From the NCBI GenBank assembly GCA_033297075.1, contig MU858055.1:310001-374000 (forward strand): a stretch of DNA of 64,000 bases, given 5' to 3'. Made by a program: the position numbers and the translations under genes. Within the stretch, counting starts at the first letter, position 1; each line of letters begins with the position of its first letter. Of the stretch, positions 24,803-36,215 are shown piece after piece. The notes below the pieces were generated by a model that had not been told where the DNA came from, did no database searches, and was given only the letters and a program-made list of their open reading frames with translations. Origin of the DNA: Rhypophila decipiens. Its lineage: Eukaryota > Ascomycota > Sordariomycetes > Sordariales > Naviculisporaceae.

Positions 24803-25214
24803 TATTGCTGCTGGTGACGGGCGCGGTGGTCTGCCTCGGTTCTTTGGTCGAGTGGTTGGAAAGGACCCAAGATGATGAGTGGTGGTTCTGAGATGATTTT
24901 ATGACTATATGAGTGGATGGATGGATGGATGGATGGATGGATATTTGCATTCTTCTTTTGATACCCAGTTTTCAGTTTTAGACGATTTGCATGTTCATAG
25001 ATGACTACTAGGCTTCACTTTGTTTCTTCGTGAATTCTTTGCTGCCTACAAATATACACGTATGCATGGTGATGTACAAGTACTGGTATATGACCTGGAT
25101 ACGCCCCCCTCCGAAGAATGGTCTGTTAATTTCCAAAAAGACAGGTGGAGCAGCTAATACTGCATTTTATCTATACCGAGCCCACCATTTACTCGCCCAG
25201 CCATCCGGCCGAAT
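24803..25214. other. Convergent 3' intergenic region
   Basis: This lies between two facing gene ends. It contains the GGAT microsatellite listed separately and no other feature I can support. Confidence 0.5.
24915..24942. repeat. (GGAT)7 microsatellite
   Basis: There are seven perfect copies of the tetranucleotide in the 3' region of the siderophore transporter gene. Confidence 0.9.
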
Positions 25215-26646
25215 CTACTCCTCGTCCACAATCTTGGTCTCAAAGTGTAAGCCGGCATGGTCGAGCCTATCGACGTAGTCCTGACCAAGACAAGCAGGTG
25301 TCAATACGCCGCCAGGAAGCCGTTGCGCAGAATCGTCGAAAAGAAGAGTCGCCGCCGCTTCGGCCATGAAAACTCCCGTCACTGGATAACTGTTAGCAGT
25401 GCGCACGCACAGCAGAGAGATACAACAACATGTCACAAACTTACAATGATAGGCATCTCCATGGAACCAAATCCTACAGTAGCCTCTCTTCTTATTCTCG
25501 CCGCTCTTGTCGCCCAAATCCGGCACCGCAGTGCCGCGATACTCGAGGTAGTTGTCCTTCGCCTTGCTCACGTCCGGGCCTTGGCCGGGCTGATGAGCCA
25601 CCAGGACCTTGGCAGCCAGTTTTCGGACAAAAGAGGGCACTACAAAGAGCAGGCCGAATAGCACCAGACTGTAATGGAACGTGATTCCGCTCCAGAAGTT
25701 CTTGGTGCGGAGCTGCTGTCTCCACGAGAAATTCGGGCCGTAAGACGGCTGGGATACGATGCCGGACTCGAAGAGGCCCCATGTGCGATGGACCTGGGCA
25801 CGATCAGTTGCTGCGGGTAGGGAGGTGGTGTGTAGTCCCAGAATAGGGAGCTTGACCAGGCCTGTAAGCTTGGTGAAAAGGGAGGAACTGGGTGGCTCCA
25901 GGGCAGGAGTGGAGGCTGATCTGGGATGTGGGACTGGGGAAAGCGCATATGGCTTCATTGGGTCACTGAGTTCCTTCAAAGTGAAGCTGTCGCGAATGGT
26001 CATCACTGTCGCGAGAGTTCCTCCTGACGGGGCGCCCTTGAACTTGTAGATGGAGACAGTCGTGGGGCCGAGCTTAGGCTGCCCGGGAAGCTGGGACCGG
26101 ACGACGGAGGCGAGGGAATAAGTGACCAGGTCCGAGGGCGCCGACTCGACGCCGATCTGGGGGAACATCTTGGCCCCGGTCGACTCGGCCACCGATTGGT
26201 ACTTGCCGATCATCTTGGCCACCCAGGCGCTCTCGCCCGTCACGTCTAGGTAGTGGGTGCCTTTCTCGGCACAGGCCTTGAAGGCGTGCTCGCCATACTT
26301 GTGGTAGGGCCCGACGGTGGTGATAAGGATGTAGGTCTTTTTGGCGAGGGCGGAGAGGTCTTCATCCGACAGGTTGCAGACCTCGACGTTGGGCTGGGTG
26401 CGATCTGGGTTGAGAGCTTTAAGTTCGCCCACGAGCTCTTCTAACTTGCTGCTGGAGCGTCCCGCCACGGCCCATTTGAGATCTGTCGGGAGGTTGGTGG
26501 CGATGTGTTCAGCCGTGTATTTGCCGGTGTAGCCTATATTTTGTTAGAACTTTTTTGCAAATGAACTCGATCATTTGTTGTTATATCCTACCAGTTGCAC
26601 CAAATACGACCAAGTCATACTGGCGATTGTGTTTTGCTGGCGCCAT
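25215..26646 (-). CDS. Saccharopine dehydrogenase-like oxidoreductase (SCCPDH family)
   Basis: This is an NAD(P)-dependent membrane-associated reductase-like protein whose substrate is not defined in this family. In transcript order the exons are 26646..26592, 26533..25445 and 25381..25215, giving 436 aa. The Rossmann nucleotide-binding motif GATGYTG is at residues 16-22, split by the first intron after its second Gly codon begins. AGRSSSKLEEL, VGPYHKYGE and YLDVTGE are conserved in the family. A hydrophobic stretch FHYSLVLFGLLFVVPSF suggests a membrane anchor. The end LPGGVLTPACLG is also typical. For the second intron the first AG lies only 3 nt after the CTAAC branch adenosine, so the next AG, 8 nt on, is used; it restores YHLTGVFMAEAA. 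A direct role in lysine biosynthesis is unlikely for this subfamily. Confidence 0.88.
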
Positions 26647-27959
26647 GGCAATGTTTAAAAAATGTTGGTGTTGAGAATGGTACGTGACGATATCTATATT
26701 TCCGTACCCGGTAGGTTTTCAGCTCTGGGAAGTGGAAGTGGCTTTTGTACAACATCCACAACCGGGCAAGGATGATGTATGTAGTTACAGGACAAACAAA
26801 AGAAAAAACATGGACAAATTGGCCTTTATAAACCTCAAACCAACTACAGCAGCCGTTGATCAATCTCCTCGTTGTAGGTTGTGACTTGTCCCTGCATCAT
26901 CCCTATTCGAAATAATACTGTCCCAAAACGGAAACCATCGCCGGTGTGGCTACGAAAGTTTATAGACTTGCGATGGCCCACACCGGGCGAGTTGAAGCGC
27001 CAGCCCGGTTTTCGGTACTTCGTGGAACTTTGACTGTGCAACGGCCGCGATTGGGAGTCGCCAGTCTTTATCCCCCCTCCGGTGCAGGCCGCATTTGGTG
27101 GTCAACGCCGGGAGGATGTTATATTTTGAAATCAGCCCTGGGCCTCAAACATCCCAAGCTGTTACGAAGCATCGAATGAATGGTTGGCATTTACGGGGTT
27201 ATTGAGCCGTATGTAACAGACCTGATCCATTCCGTCGGCTTGACAGAGTAGATCCCGGAACCGGACGGGATAGGAGCTAGTATCTCAACTGCCGACGATC
27301 AAAGGGGGTGGATCATCTACGTTCTCATATCTTCATGATGTGGCCAGCGTCAGGATGAAATATCATGCTGGAAAGTGAAGGCAATTTGCTTGGCGAAGAC
27401 CTCGCTTTCGTTTGTTGCAGTCCCGCTTAAGAGTGACGTGAATCCGTATCCGGATTGTATGAAGTTGAACCACAAAAGCCATGGCGAATATAAGCGCGCT
27501 GAACTGGCTTCAGGCTACGCCAATTTGGAGGACATGATCTCAGGTGAATTACAGTCAACAAACCTCATCTTGCAATATGACATGGACAAGATTGAAGAAG
27601 CTTTGAAGCCAATCGCAGCCCCTCATGTTCTTCAGACTTCACAGTTAACGGGCACCTGCACCGCCGCGCAATCCCGCCTGACAGCACCTGTCAGAGCACC
27701 AAGACTATGGGGTGCCCCACCTGGTAGCCCTACCTGGCCGATCCACATGCCGTCAGCGGTCCAAGATTGCCCTGCCCTCCTTGCACACCAGCAGGGCCGG
27801 AAATTTATTCCACCTTGACCCGACCCGAATTCACAGCTTTGTCAGTCCCCGCCCAGTGATCGCACACAGAAAAAAAAGCCTTGGGCATTTCGACAAAACG
27901 ACTGCACCGCCAACAACGTCTCGCGATATCCAATACCGCAGTCACCAAACCCAGCCAAA
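26647..27959. promoter_or_regulatory. Divergent intergenic region, reductase and eL43 promoters
   Basis: This lies between two divergent start codons. The last 300 bp before eL43 are C-rich, with CACCTG-type words and the inverted pair GACAG/CTGTC around 27680-27695. I cannot assign a transcription factor. The 147-codon open frame at 27375-27818 has no family features and is probably chance. Confidence 0.4.
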
Positions 27960-28881
27960 ATGTCCAAGCGCACAAAGAAGGTCGGAATTTCCGGCAAGGT
28001 ATGTAAATCCTCTCGTTCCTGGCAATATTCTGGGGTGTCTGAATTGTGTCTAACTCCCAAATCAGTACGGTACCAGGTACGTTGAAGCTCGATTTATTAG
28101 ATCCTGAACAACCCTCTCCCAAGACCCGATTCGAGACATCCCACGACATGGCGACTGTTCGAAATCGAAAATGCGAACATCGAAGGACTTTGTCACAGCG
28201 CCCAGGTTCTAGCCGCGAGGTATCGGATCGATTTGTTGGATGTGAGGGGGTATTTTGCGGCCTGAGATAGCCTCTGGCGCTCGTCAGGACTATACTGGTC
28301 ACTCTCCAACTCGGCATCGCTTCTGCTACACGCTTGCTAGAATCGACGGGTCCTTTCGATCAATTACTTTCGCCAATGTCGTTCTTTGCGCGCGGCCCAC
28401 CTTCACGGATCATCTTGGCTCTCGACGTTGGACGAATACTGACTGGCCGTTTTAGATACGGTGCTTCGCTCCGTAAGCTCGTCAAGAAGCAGGAAACTTC
28501 CCAACACGCTCGCTAGTATGTTGCCCCATTATGAAAATATGAGAACAGACCTGAAGGCTAACCCGATTATAGCACTTGCAGTACGTACTTCGAAGCTTGG
28601 TGATTCGGGGGGGAAACAATATGTCGTTCGTGAACATTACTGACCCCGATGCCCCCAAACACAGCCTTCTGCGGAAAGGACTCCGTCCGGCGCTCGGCTG
28701 TCGGTATCTGGAACTGCAAGTCGTGCAAGAAGAGCATGGCTGGTGGTGCCTACACTGTCTCGTATGTCTATTATCAGGACCATTGAGCGAGGGAGCTGCA
28801 AGCTGACAGATGACTAGTACCCCCGCCGCTGCTGCTATGCGTTCGACCCTCCGCAGACTTCGTGAGATTGCCGATGTTTAA
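27960..28881 (+). CDS. RPL43: 60S ribosomal protein eL43 (L37A / Rpl43), six exons with two microexons
   Basis: This is a zinc-binding protein of the large ribosomal subunit. Exons are 27960..27998 (39 nt), 28066..28076 (11 nt), 28456..28515 (60 nt), 28573..28580 (8 nt), 28665..28761 (97 nt) and 28818..28881 (64 nt), giving 92 aa, the normal length. The joined product starts [20 protein letters not shown] and ends [13 protein letters not shown]. The zinc ribbon is C-x2-C then C-x2-C: YTCTFCGK and WNCKSCKK. The 8-nt exon supplies the Tyr-Thr-Cys codons and one base of the next Thr; without it the first zinc Cys is lost and the frame shifts. Intron 2 is long (379 nt). I found no box C/D snoRNA in it. 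All twelve splice-site dinucleotides are GT or AG. Confidence 0.95.
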
Positions 28882-31462
28882 AGAATAAATGGCGCGCATT
28901 TGCATTTCTTGGTTTGGGTTTCATGGAAAAGGACAACGGGAGGCTCTACTACACACTTTGAGCCGTTTCTAGCAAGGCGGCGTACCGTTCAAATCAAATT
29001 CCCTGAACAACGTTATTTCTCACCAGTACCCAAGGCGCCGTCGGCTCTTCTATCTACACAGTCGGGAGGAATGGGGTGGTGCAATCCGGAGAAGGGAGGG
29101 TTTGTCTTTGATCCAAATGGCCCGCCTTGTTCTCTCCTTTACCAAGATATTGGATGGGAAAGACCAACGATTTATGAAGTTGGCCGGATTTGGGGCTCAC
29201 TCACAGTAGTCAATGATCCATGATATCTACACTTTACGACCCACCAACGAACTACAGCATTCTCTCAGTAATTCAGAGACTCTTGGACGTTCCTGTCGAT
29301 CGAGTGACCATACCCTGTCAGCTTTCCCCCATCGAGGTGGGTTAGGCTTTCCTTGCGGCCGCGGGACTCGTCAGCCCACGATGATGTCTCCTTGAGGTCC
29401 TATTGCACCTTGATGTTGGCATAGTTTCCGCCGTACGGTCATCTCACTACATGTGATCCCAGTTGCTCCAATTGCCGCATTTTCGGGTGAAGGCAATTGA
29501 CAATTTGATATTGGTATGGGGCATTTTAGCGGGCTTGGGTAGGTTCAAATCATCGTCGTCATCTTGATCGAGTCATTGCACAATTCACAAATGATGTTCA
29601 CCCTTGTAGGTACCGGACCACAAGAAATTCACATCCGAATCGAATTGCTGTCTCCGGGTGGTTTATTACATGGAAACATTTTATGCGTGTGGTCATTCAC
29701 TTATTGCCCACCTTACGTGTACCAGGTTGGGCTCGGAACACGGGAAGTGCCTCCGTTGTTTCGCTGGGAGTTCCTTTCTCACCCCTTTTGGTTGCCGAGG
29801 ATGTAATGTGGATTTGTGTCGAGTCCCGGTTGTGCTACTTGGGCACAGTAGACGCCGCCCAGTAGACATACTATTTATTGGCGAGGGATGGAAGTGATGC
29901 CCCCATTTCCCGGCCATCGATATCTACTAGGTAGCTGGTGGGATGGTCCGTCTCTTTGTGAGGAGGATACCACCACACTTTCCATATCCCGCACCAAGAA
30001 TATGCACTCCATGTGGTCTGTGCCTCTACTTCCATCTCATCTGATATGCACGGTGGGCATTTCATCTGTCCTTCCCCGCTGCAGGGAAATACAACAAAAC
30101 CATTGTCATTGACTCAGGGGTGACGGTGATATAGGTACATGAATATGAAGGGTGTGTCAATGGCTGCTGCTGCTGCTGCCGCCGCTGAACTGATGGAGTA
30201 AAGCAGCGCTTTTGTTCGGGATGGGTTGTGGGAAGGAAGGGTCAGCACCAACGAGTCCACCATCCGTGATCTCAACGTGCGACTTGAGCCTTTACCGAGA
30301 AGAGGGATCTTTGAATCTCACTTTGGTAATCCACCACCTTAAGGCTGCCTCTATCAGCTGCTAAGCCAACAAGAGCGACTGGCTGGATTACTCATGAATA
30401 CGCCGTCAGATATCACCCTTGTTATCGCCAGTGTTAGATAGAAGAATACCAAAATACTCTGTGGGGAAGCTTCGTCCGCCACGCTCTTCGTAAGACGTGG
30501 CTTCCAAGTCGAGCTTTACTGTAATAGGCAATAGACGCAATCGATTGAGGGCTTCGTCGAGTTCATTTTCATACTATTCCAGTGCATGTCTGTAATCCAA
30601 GAGTGGCTGTGATATCATTTTTGGAGGAGAAGGGGTCATGAACTCATGAAATTCCATGTTGCGGAGTCGACGATGCTCATCGTTGCAGGTGCAAACTGAC
30701 TGGCCATTCTTCCTTCATTCTCGAACAAATACACAATACACATGCACTTCCACAGTTTGTGATTCTCCGATAGCATGCAACAAGCCATGGATGGGCTTGG
30801 AAGGGAGGAGGTCGCTCGTCGGTCAGCTGGTCGGTGGCGGGTGGTTCAGACTTGACAGTGTGACTGTTCACAGTGAGAGGTACTCCGTACCCTTGTGCAT
30901 TCATACTAGTGGGCCCAATACAGCGCTCCCATTGGCCGCTTTTTCAGTTTACGCTAACACGCCTGCTCCTCCTCAAAACTGTACCTGGGGCCCCGGGCAG
31001 GCATTCATTCATTCATACTTTCCTTTCCGTGCCTTTTCCACAGCAGACATTCCCCCTCTCTCAAAACCGAAAGAGCTCCTAAAACTTCCTCCAAGTCCAC
31101 TCTTCCTCTTCTTCTTTCGTCAGTCCCTGCACTTCAACCCACGCATGCACTTGGGGCTTCTCGCCTCCGCGCTCCCCGTCCTTTCCACGCCACGCCCACC
31201 CGCAACTTGCACTTTAAACACTACGCAATCCACCCAGTCCACCTTGAACACCACTAATTATCACTTACACCCACCAACGGAACAACCACATCTTCAAAGA
31301 AGCAACAGCTTCTCCCCAAACAAACTCAGACTTTTTCACATCATCGCATCCATTTCTGTTTGTTTGAAAGACCAAATAGATCCTGGATCCCAACTTCGAC
31401 ATAATACATGACTCCCTCATTTCTTGCTCGAGTCGAATTGTCCATTTCATCCCGCATTCGCC
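28882..31462. other. Intergenic region between eL43 and the RING/PHD gene (2.6 kb)
   Basis: This presumably holds the eL43 3' UTR and the promoter and leader of the RING/PHD gene. A short GCT trinucleotide run is at about 30161-30186. The last 450 bp are pyrimidine-rich, as in many fungal leaders. The 251-codon frame at 30656-31411 is low-complexity and has no domain. Confidence 0.4.
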
Positions 31463-33502
31463 ATGGCTGATCAATGCATAGTCTGCTTGGAGACCTTGGA
31501 GCAAGCTGTACCTTCCTCTCCACAATTACCTCCCCCCGACCCAGATGCCACTTCCACAGATACGGCCGGTCTAGAGGACCATCTACGCCCAAAATCAGTT
31601 GAAAAGCTCGCTAGGATTGGGCTGGCTGCATCTGCGATTACGGGCTCTGCCCCTCTACAACACGACCATGTTGCCGAGATTCAATTCTGCGGCCATCTGC
31701 TCCACGACTCCTGTCTACGAGAATGGACCGAAAAGGCAAATAGTTGTCCTATTTGTCGGCAAACATTTCACTTTGTCAAAGTTTACGACAAAGTTGGAGG
31801 TGAGTCCACGTCGTCATCCTACATCCCCCCTGACTATCCATCGGACCCTCATCTAACACTGTTGCAATCAGGAAACCTCCTCTCAACACGCGAAGTCCAA
31901 GACAAAAAACAAGTAGTCGAATTCGATTTCCAAGCATGGACTGAGGAAAACCCCGACCAGGAGGAGTTCCAGATACCATGCCCGATCTGCGACCGTGCCG
32001 ACAACGAGGAGATACTGCTGCTCTGCGATGGCTGTGATACACCATATCATACACACTGCATCGGTCTGGACGATGTCCCTGAGGGTCACTGGTACTGCAT
32101 GGAATGCGTTGATGCGATAGGACCTGCAATCACAGCGCAGCAACAGGTTGCTAGCTTCCAGGCGCACTCTCGGGCGCAGGCTCGGGTCACCCAAAACCGT
32201 GCTCGACCATCACATTTTCCACGTACTCAGGCCGGTATGCGTAGGGCGCGTCAGCAAGCACAAGCAGATAGCTGGCAGGGCGCCTGGGGTCGAATCACTA
32301 ATCGGATTTGGGATGCCCTCAATATTGACATTGATTACGAAGACCAAGAAGATGACGAGGATTTAGAGAGCTTTCGTCGCGCACAGCAGATTCGGGAAGA
32401 AGAAGCAAGGGTGCTGCAGCGATGGCAAGAGCAACAGCGTATCAATATTGCAAGTCGTCTTGGAGCCAGAGAGGTGTTTGAAAGCAACCTTCCTCGCACA
32501 TGGCCGACTCCTCCGGCCGCTCGCGAACCGCCGCCGGAAACCAGGGAAGAACGAATGGCTTGGGGTGCCCTTGAAAGGGCGAGGGAAATGGAGGGTACAA
32601 CTCGGGTCACACGCAAACGAAAGTCCCGCTCCAATACCCCAGAAATACAAGAAGCGCAGCACGAACCAGAGAGAAGACTGAAGCGGCCACGCACCCGAAG
32701 ATTGCCGACTCAGAACGGTGAGGCATCATCAACTGGGGAAGCTCCATCATCAAATCAACCAGTCCAATCAACCCCTGCGCAAAATGGCGAAGTTCGTCGG
32801 TCGGTGGTCGGGTCGGCACCTTCGTTCTTATCCACGTTGCTCAAGGAGGTGGAGATGAGCACACCATCCGATGAGCAGAGTCTCGAAGCCCTGTTTGGGC
32901 ATATACCCGGTGCCAACGAGGCTTCGTCCCCGATTGGATCACCCTCTCCCTCGGGTTTCAGCAGCCCTCGAGCATCATCCATCACTCCTCCGCCCAACGA
33001 AAACGCCCGGGGCCGTTCACCACAGGTGGCGTTGAGCTCCCACATTGCGCCCATATATCCACCGGCAAACTTTTCCCCGACGCGCTCAATCTCACCAAAA
33101 AGGAAGGGGCCGGCGGAGAGCCGATCCTCGCCAGAAAATAGCGACTCGGAGCACCGTGAGCACAGGGGACGGCACAACGGTACAACGGAGCTCCGTCAAC
33201 CGCGACCTCGAAGGGCCCCGCCCAGCATTCTGTCGCGATCAGACGAAATATCACCCACCAGAAGTGGTCTCTCGATTGAAATGAAGGAAAACATCAGCAG
33301 CATCGTTCGGGGCGCCTTGAGACCACATTGGAGGTCAAGTCAGCTCACCGCCGAGCAATACGAAACCATCAACCGCAGCGTATCGCATAAACTTTATCAA
33401 GAGGTCAAAGATCCTGCAACCATCCCCGAAAACGCACGCGAGAGCTGGGAGAAGCTAGCCACCAAAGAGGTTGCTCGAGCTGTCGCTGAGCTCAAGGCTT
33501 AG
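31463..33502 (+). CDS. RING-H2 and PHD finger protein with SRI-like C-terminus (PHRF1-like)
   Basis: Exons are 31463..31799 and 31872..33502, giving 655 aa. The 72-nt intron is a multiple of three without a stop. The start is the ATG giving MADQCIVCLE; in-frame sequence before it lacks an ATG. The RING-H2 is split by a 67-residue insert: C5, C8, then C76, H78, H81, C84, C95, C98. The PHD finger is at 149-191 (CPIC, CDGC, HTHC, CMEC). A coiled basic-acidic region and a long disordered Ser/Pro/Arg part follow. The last 80 residues (ENISSIVRGALRP to VARAVAELKA) resemble the Set2-Rpb1-interacting fold found at the end of animal PHRF1. A nuclear role in ubiquitination or chromatin reading near RNA polymerase II is inferred. 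Confidence 0.88.
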   Translation: MADQCIVCLETLEQAVPSSPQLPPPDPDATSTDTAGLEDHLRPKSVEKLARIGLAASAITGSAPLQHDHVAEIQFCGHLLHDSCLREWTEKANSCPICRQTFHFVKVYDKVGGESTSSSYIPPDYPSDPHLTLLQSGNLLSTREVQDKKQVVEFDFQAWTEENPDQEEFQIPCPICDRADNEEILLLCDGCDTPYHTHCIGLDDVPEGHWYCMECVDAIGPAITAQQQVASFQAHSRAQARVTQNRARPSHFPRTQAGMRRARQQAQADSWQGAWGRITNRIWDALNIDIDYEDQEDDEDLESFRRAQQIREEEARVLQRWQEQQRINIASRLGAREVFESNLPRTWPTPPAAREPPPETREERMAWGALERAREMEGTTRVTRKRKSRSNTPEIQEAQHEPERRLKRPRTRRLPTQNGEASSTGEAPSSNQPVQSTPAQNGEVRRSVVGSAPSFLSTLLKEVEMSTPSDEQSLEALFGHIPGANEASSPIGSPSPSGFSSPRASSITPPPNENARGRSPQVALSSHIAPIYPPANFSPTRSISPKRKGPAESRSSPENSDSEHREHRGRHNGTTELRQPRPRRAPPSILSRSDEISPTRSGLSIEMKENISSIVRGALRPHWRSSQLTAEQYETINRSVSHKLYQEVKDPATIPENARESWEKLATKEVARAVAELKA

Positions 33503-34926
33503 GCCGGCTGTCCAGATAACACTGGCACGGGACATTTGCATATGATCTCCCTTTTATGACACATCACGACCACGACCATACGATATATATATACGACTGC
33601 TGTTGTTTCTTCCTTCTCTTTCCTTCTCTTTCCAATATGGCGGGGCACACAGGCGTTTTTACGGATTGCATGCATTGAGAGGGCCCGGACAGGCCGGCGA
33701 AGAGACAGCTGTTGGGGTCTGGTTTATATACCCTGGGTATGGCATGGGATTGTTATTTGTGAACAAATTTAAATTGGGCGTGGGCTCACACTTTTATTTT
33801 CTTTGCATTTTTAGAACTGGATGGATCGGTCTTGTTGTAACTGTAGGAAGAGGTGTTGGGTGTTGCATTGCGTGACAGTTCGGATATTACTTTCTTGTAG
33901 GGGTAGTGTTGTGCATGCCAGAAGCAGATATTTGTTGTTCTGATTCTGGGTCTGGATTTCATAGGACATATTTTGTGTTTAAATTGGACGGATTCTCGAC
34001 AGAGCAGATGATATTGCATTGCATGCTTGGATTGAATATCTGGGCATGGCTTATGTACTTGGAAGTGGTTCAGTCTGATCTGTGTACGGATACTGGAGTA
34101 AATAGCATCGCTCTGTCGATGACGGGATGAATGTATATATACTGATGACTTGATAAAGCAAGTCATTGCGCCGAATCCATTAACATACCTATGTATGGCT
34201 CAGAATTTGATCAGATGCCAAGATTTTGTGATGTCGGGATCGTTCAAGTAAAGCGCTCGCTGTCTTGCATTGTGTCACCTAGAACTTCTTGATTTGGACC
34301 ACAGGGCATTCGGACACGTAGAGAAAAAGTATATCTCGGACGTCTGTATATTTTCTCCATCGTCGCATTGAGCCATGGAGAACATGTAGAAATGTGTGCA
34401 GAATCTATCTAACAGCAACCCAGTAGGAAATTAAGTAAACAGGCACTGCTAGCGAAAATAAGACTGCGGTATTTGGTCTTGGCAATCGTAAATGGTCAGG
34501 ACGTTCTGGGTGAACAGGTCTTGATGATAAGGATTCATGCCGTTGAATATAGAAGAGGAGAAAAAAGGAAGCGGAAAATTCAAGAGAGGAGGTTAAATGC
34601 TGGTGGACTTAGCATCACGTGAGATAACTTGTGATCTGGCCGGGCCATTGGATTAGGTAACCCGTCCTGGACTGCAGGGTCTTGGCATGGTTGGACAGGG
34701 GCTCGTTCAACGCGGCAGCCAAGTAAAATGCACGGGCCTCGACCAGCTCAAAAAAGTTGCCCGTTCCTCGCGTGGATCTTCGTCGTTGTTGTCGGCCGGA
34801 GCGACAGACCACTTTAGACGGTGAGAGGAGCTCTTTGAAGGTCTTTTGTTCCTTATTTCTCCTCTATGCCCAGGACGGGCAAACTACACACATATTGGTT
34901 TTGACAGTGTTAATTGGAAAGAAATA
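33503..34926. other. Intergenic region (1.4 kb), tandem genes
   Basis: This holds the 3' UTR of the RING/PHD gene, which is T-rich, and the promoter of mL46. A short TA run is at 33584-33591. No other feature is supported. Confidence 0.45.
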
Positions 34927-36215
34927 ATGTCGGCGTCGAGCAGGGGAGGCAGCGGCATTGCTGCTGTTTCTGCCTTGTTACTTAGGAGTAAGCTTCCCAC
35001 CCCTTCTCTGGCTTCTGTTTGGGAGTTTGGAAATTTTGGACTAGCCGATGATTCGGTATATGGGGTAATAACTAACAACTCCCCAGGCGCCCCATCACAG
35101 ACCAGCAAAGCCGGATTCAGAGCCTCGGCCGCCATCTGCTCACAATGCCGCAAGTCACAACAGCACATACGGCAGCCATTCGGCCCTCGTAGATTTTATT
35201 CCTCGGAAGCAACAGCTGCCGCCACCACCAGCGCGCAACAACCGGACCCTCCAATCGTCGACGCATTCGATCCCTCGACCGCTGACGCCCCGATACGCTA
35301 CCGCATCAAGTCAGGCATCATCCTCACCCGTCCACCTCTACTGACCCAGACGCCCACCCCCTTCGAGTCGGCATTCTACCTCTACCAGAAGCGCCTCAAC
35401 GAGCGCCTGCAGGCGCGGTTCCGACCGGCCATGTACTTCAAGAAGGACACGGCGCCCGAGCTGGAGTGGAAGATCAAGCTCAAGGAGCGTCGCGGCGTGC
35501 CGGGGAAGGATATCGGGAGGTATAACCCGCACGGAAGAATGGCGTGGAACGACGAAGTCCTGGTGGGCAGCACGACGAGCTCGCCTGAGCATATTATGGA
35601 GAAGCTGTTGCTCGATGCCGAGCAGAGAGTTAGTGACGATGGTGAAGTGCTGCCTGATGAGGACCGGGTTCCGGTGGAGAGGCCGATGCCTAGGAGGACT
35701 GAGGCCGACGAGAAGAATGATGTAAAGCGATTGGATCGTGCGCTGGACCAGACGCTCTATTTGGTTGTCAAGAAGGGCGAGGGCGAGGGTGCGTCTTGGC
35801 AGTTCCCTAGCGGGGTTGTGCCCACTGAGGAGGCTCTTCATGAGGTGTGTCCTTTTTCTTGTTTTTTTCTACGGGTTGTTCTAAAGAACATACTTGCGCT
35901 AACCTTTTCCGAATCTAGACTGCTGCCCGTGTCCTCGCCGAATCGGCCGGCGTCAACATGAACACCTGGGTCGTGGGCCGTGTCCCCGTTGCACATCTCG
36001 TCAAGGAGCCCGTCCCTGCTGAGGATGGGAAGTCAGAGGAGAAGAGAGGCGAGAAGGTCTTCTTCCTTAAGGGGAGGATCATGGCCGGACAGGCTGATCT
36101 CACGGGCAACAAGCACGAGTTGACGGATTTCAAGTGGCTTACCAAGGACGAGCTGAAGGAGACGCTTCCTTCCGACTATTTCTGGAGCATAAGAAATATG
36201 TTGGAGCTAAGGTAA
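34927..36215 (+). CDS. MRPL17: Mitochondrial large ribosomal subunit protein mL46
   Basis: This is a Nudix-fold protein of the mitochondrial 54S subunit (yeast Mrpl17, human MRPL46). Exons are 34927..34987, 35087..35844 and 35919..36215, giving 371 aa. The first intron (99 nt, GTAAGC donor, CTAAC branch, CCCCAG acceptor) is in frame without stops. When spliced, the N-terminus becomes MSASSRGGSGIAAVSALLLR followed by SAPSQTSK, a plausible Arg/Ser/Ala-rich matrix-targeting sequence. The core includes IKSGIILTRPPLLTQTPTPF, ESAFYLYQKRLNERLQ and the Nudix-like WQFPSGVVPTEEALHETAAR. The C-terminal part ends FKWLTKDEL and YFWSIRNMLELR. The gene lies tandem to the RING/PHD gene and converges on the Gly-rich gene. 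Retention of intron 1 would insert 33 residues into the targeting region. Confidence 0.93.

Noticed and set aside
28077..28455. snoRNA inside the long eL43 intron
   Set aside because: Ribosomal protein introns often host snoRNAs, but I found no RTGATGA box C paired with a CTGA box D at suitable spacing.
30656..31411. 251-codon open frame before the RING/PHD gene
   Set aside because: It has low-complexity Pro/Ser/Thr composition in a pyrimidine-rich leader, and no domain.
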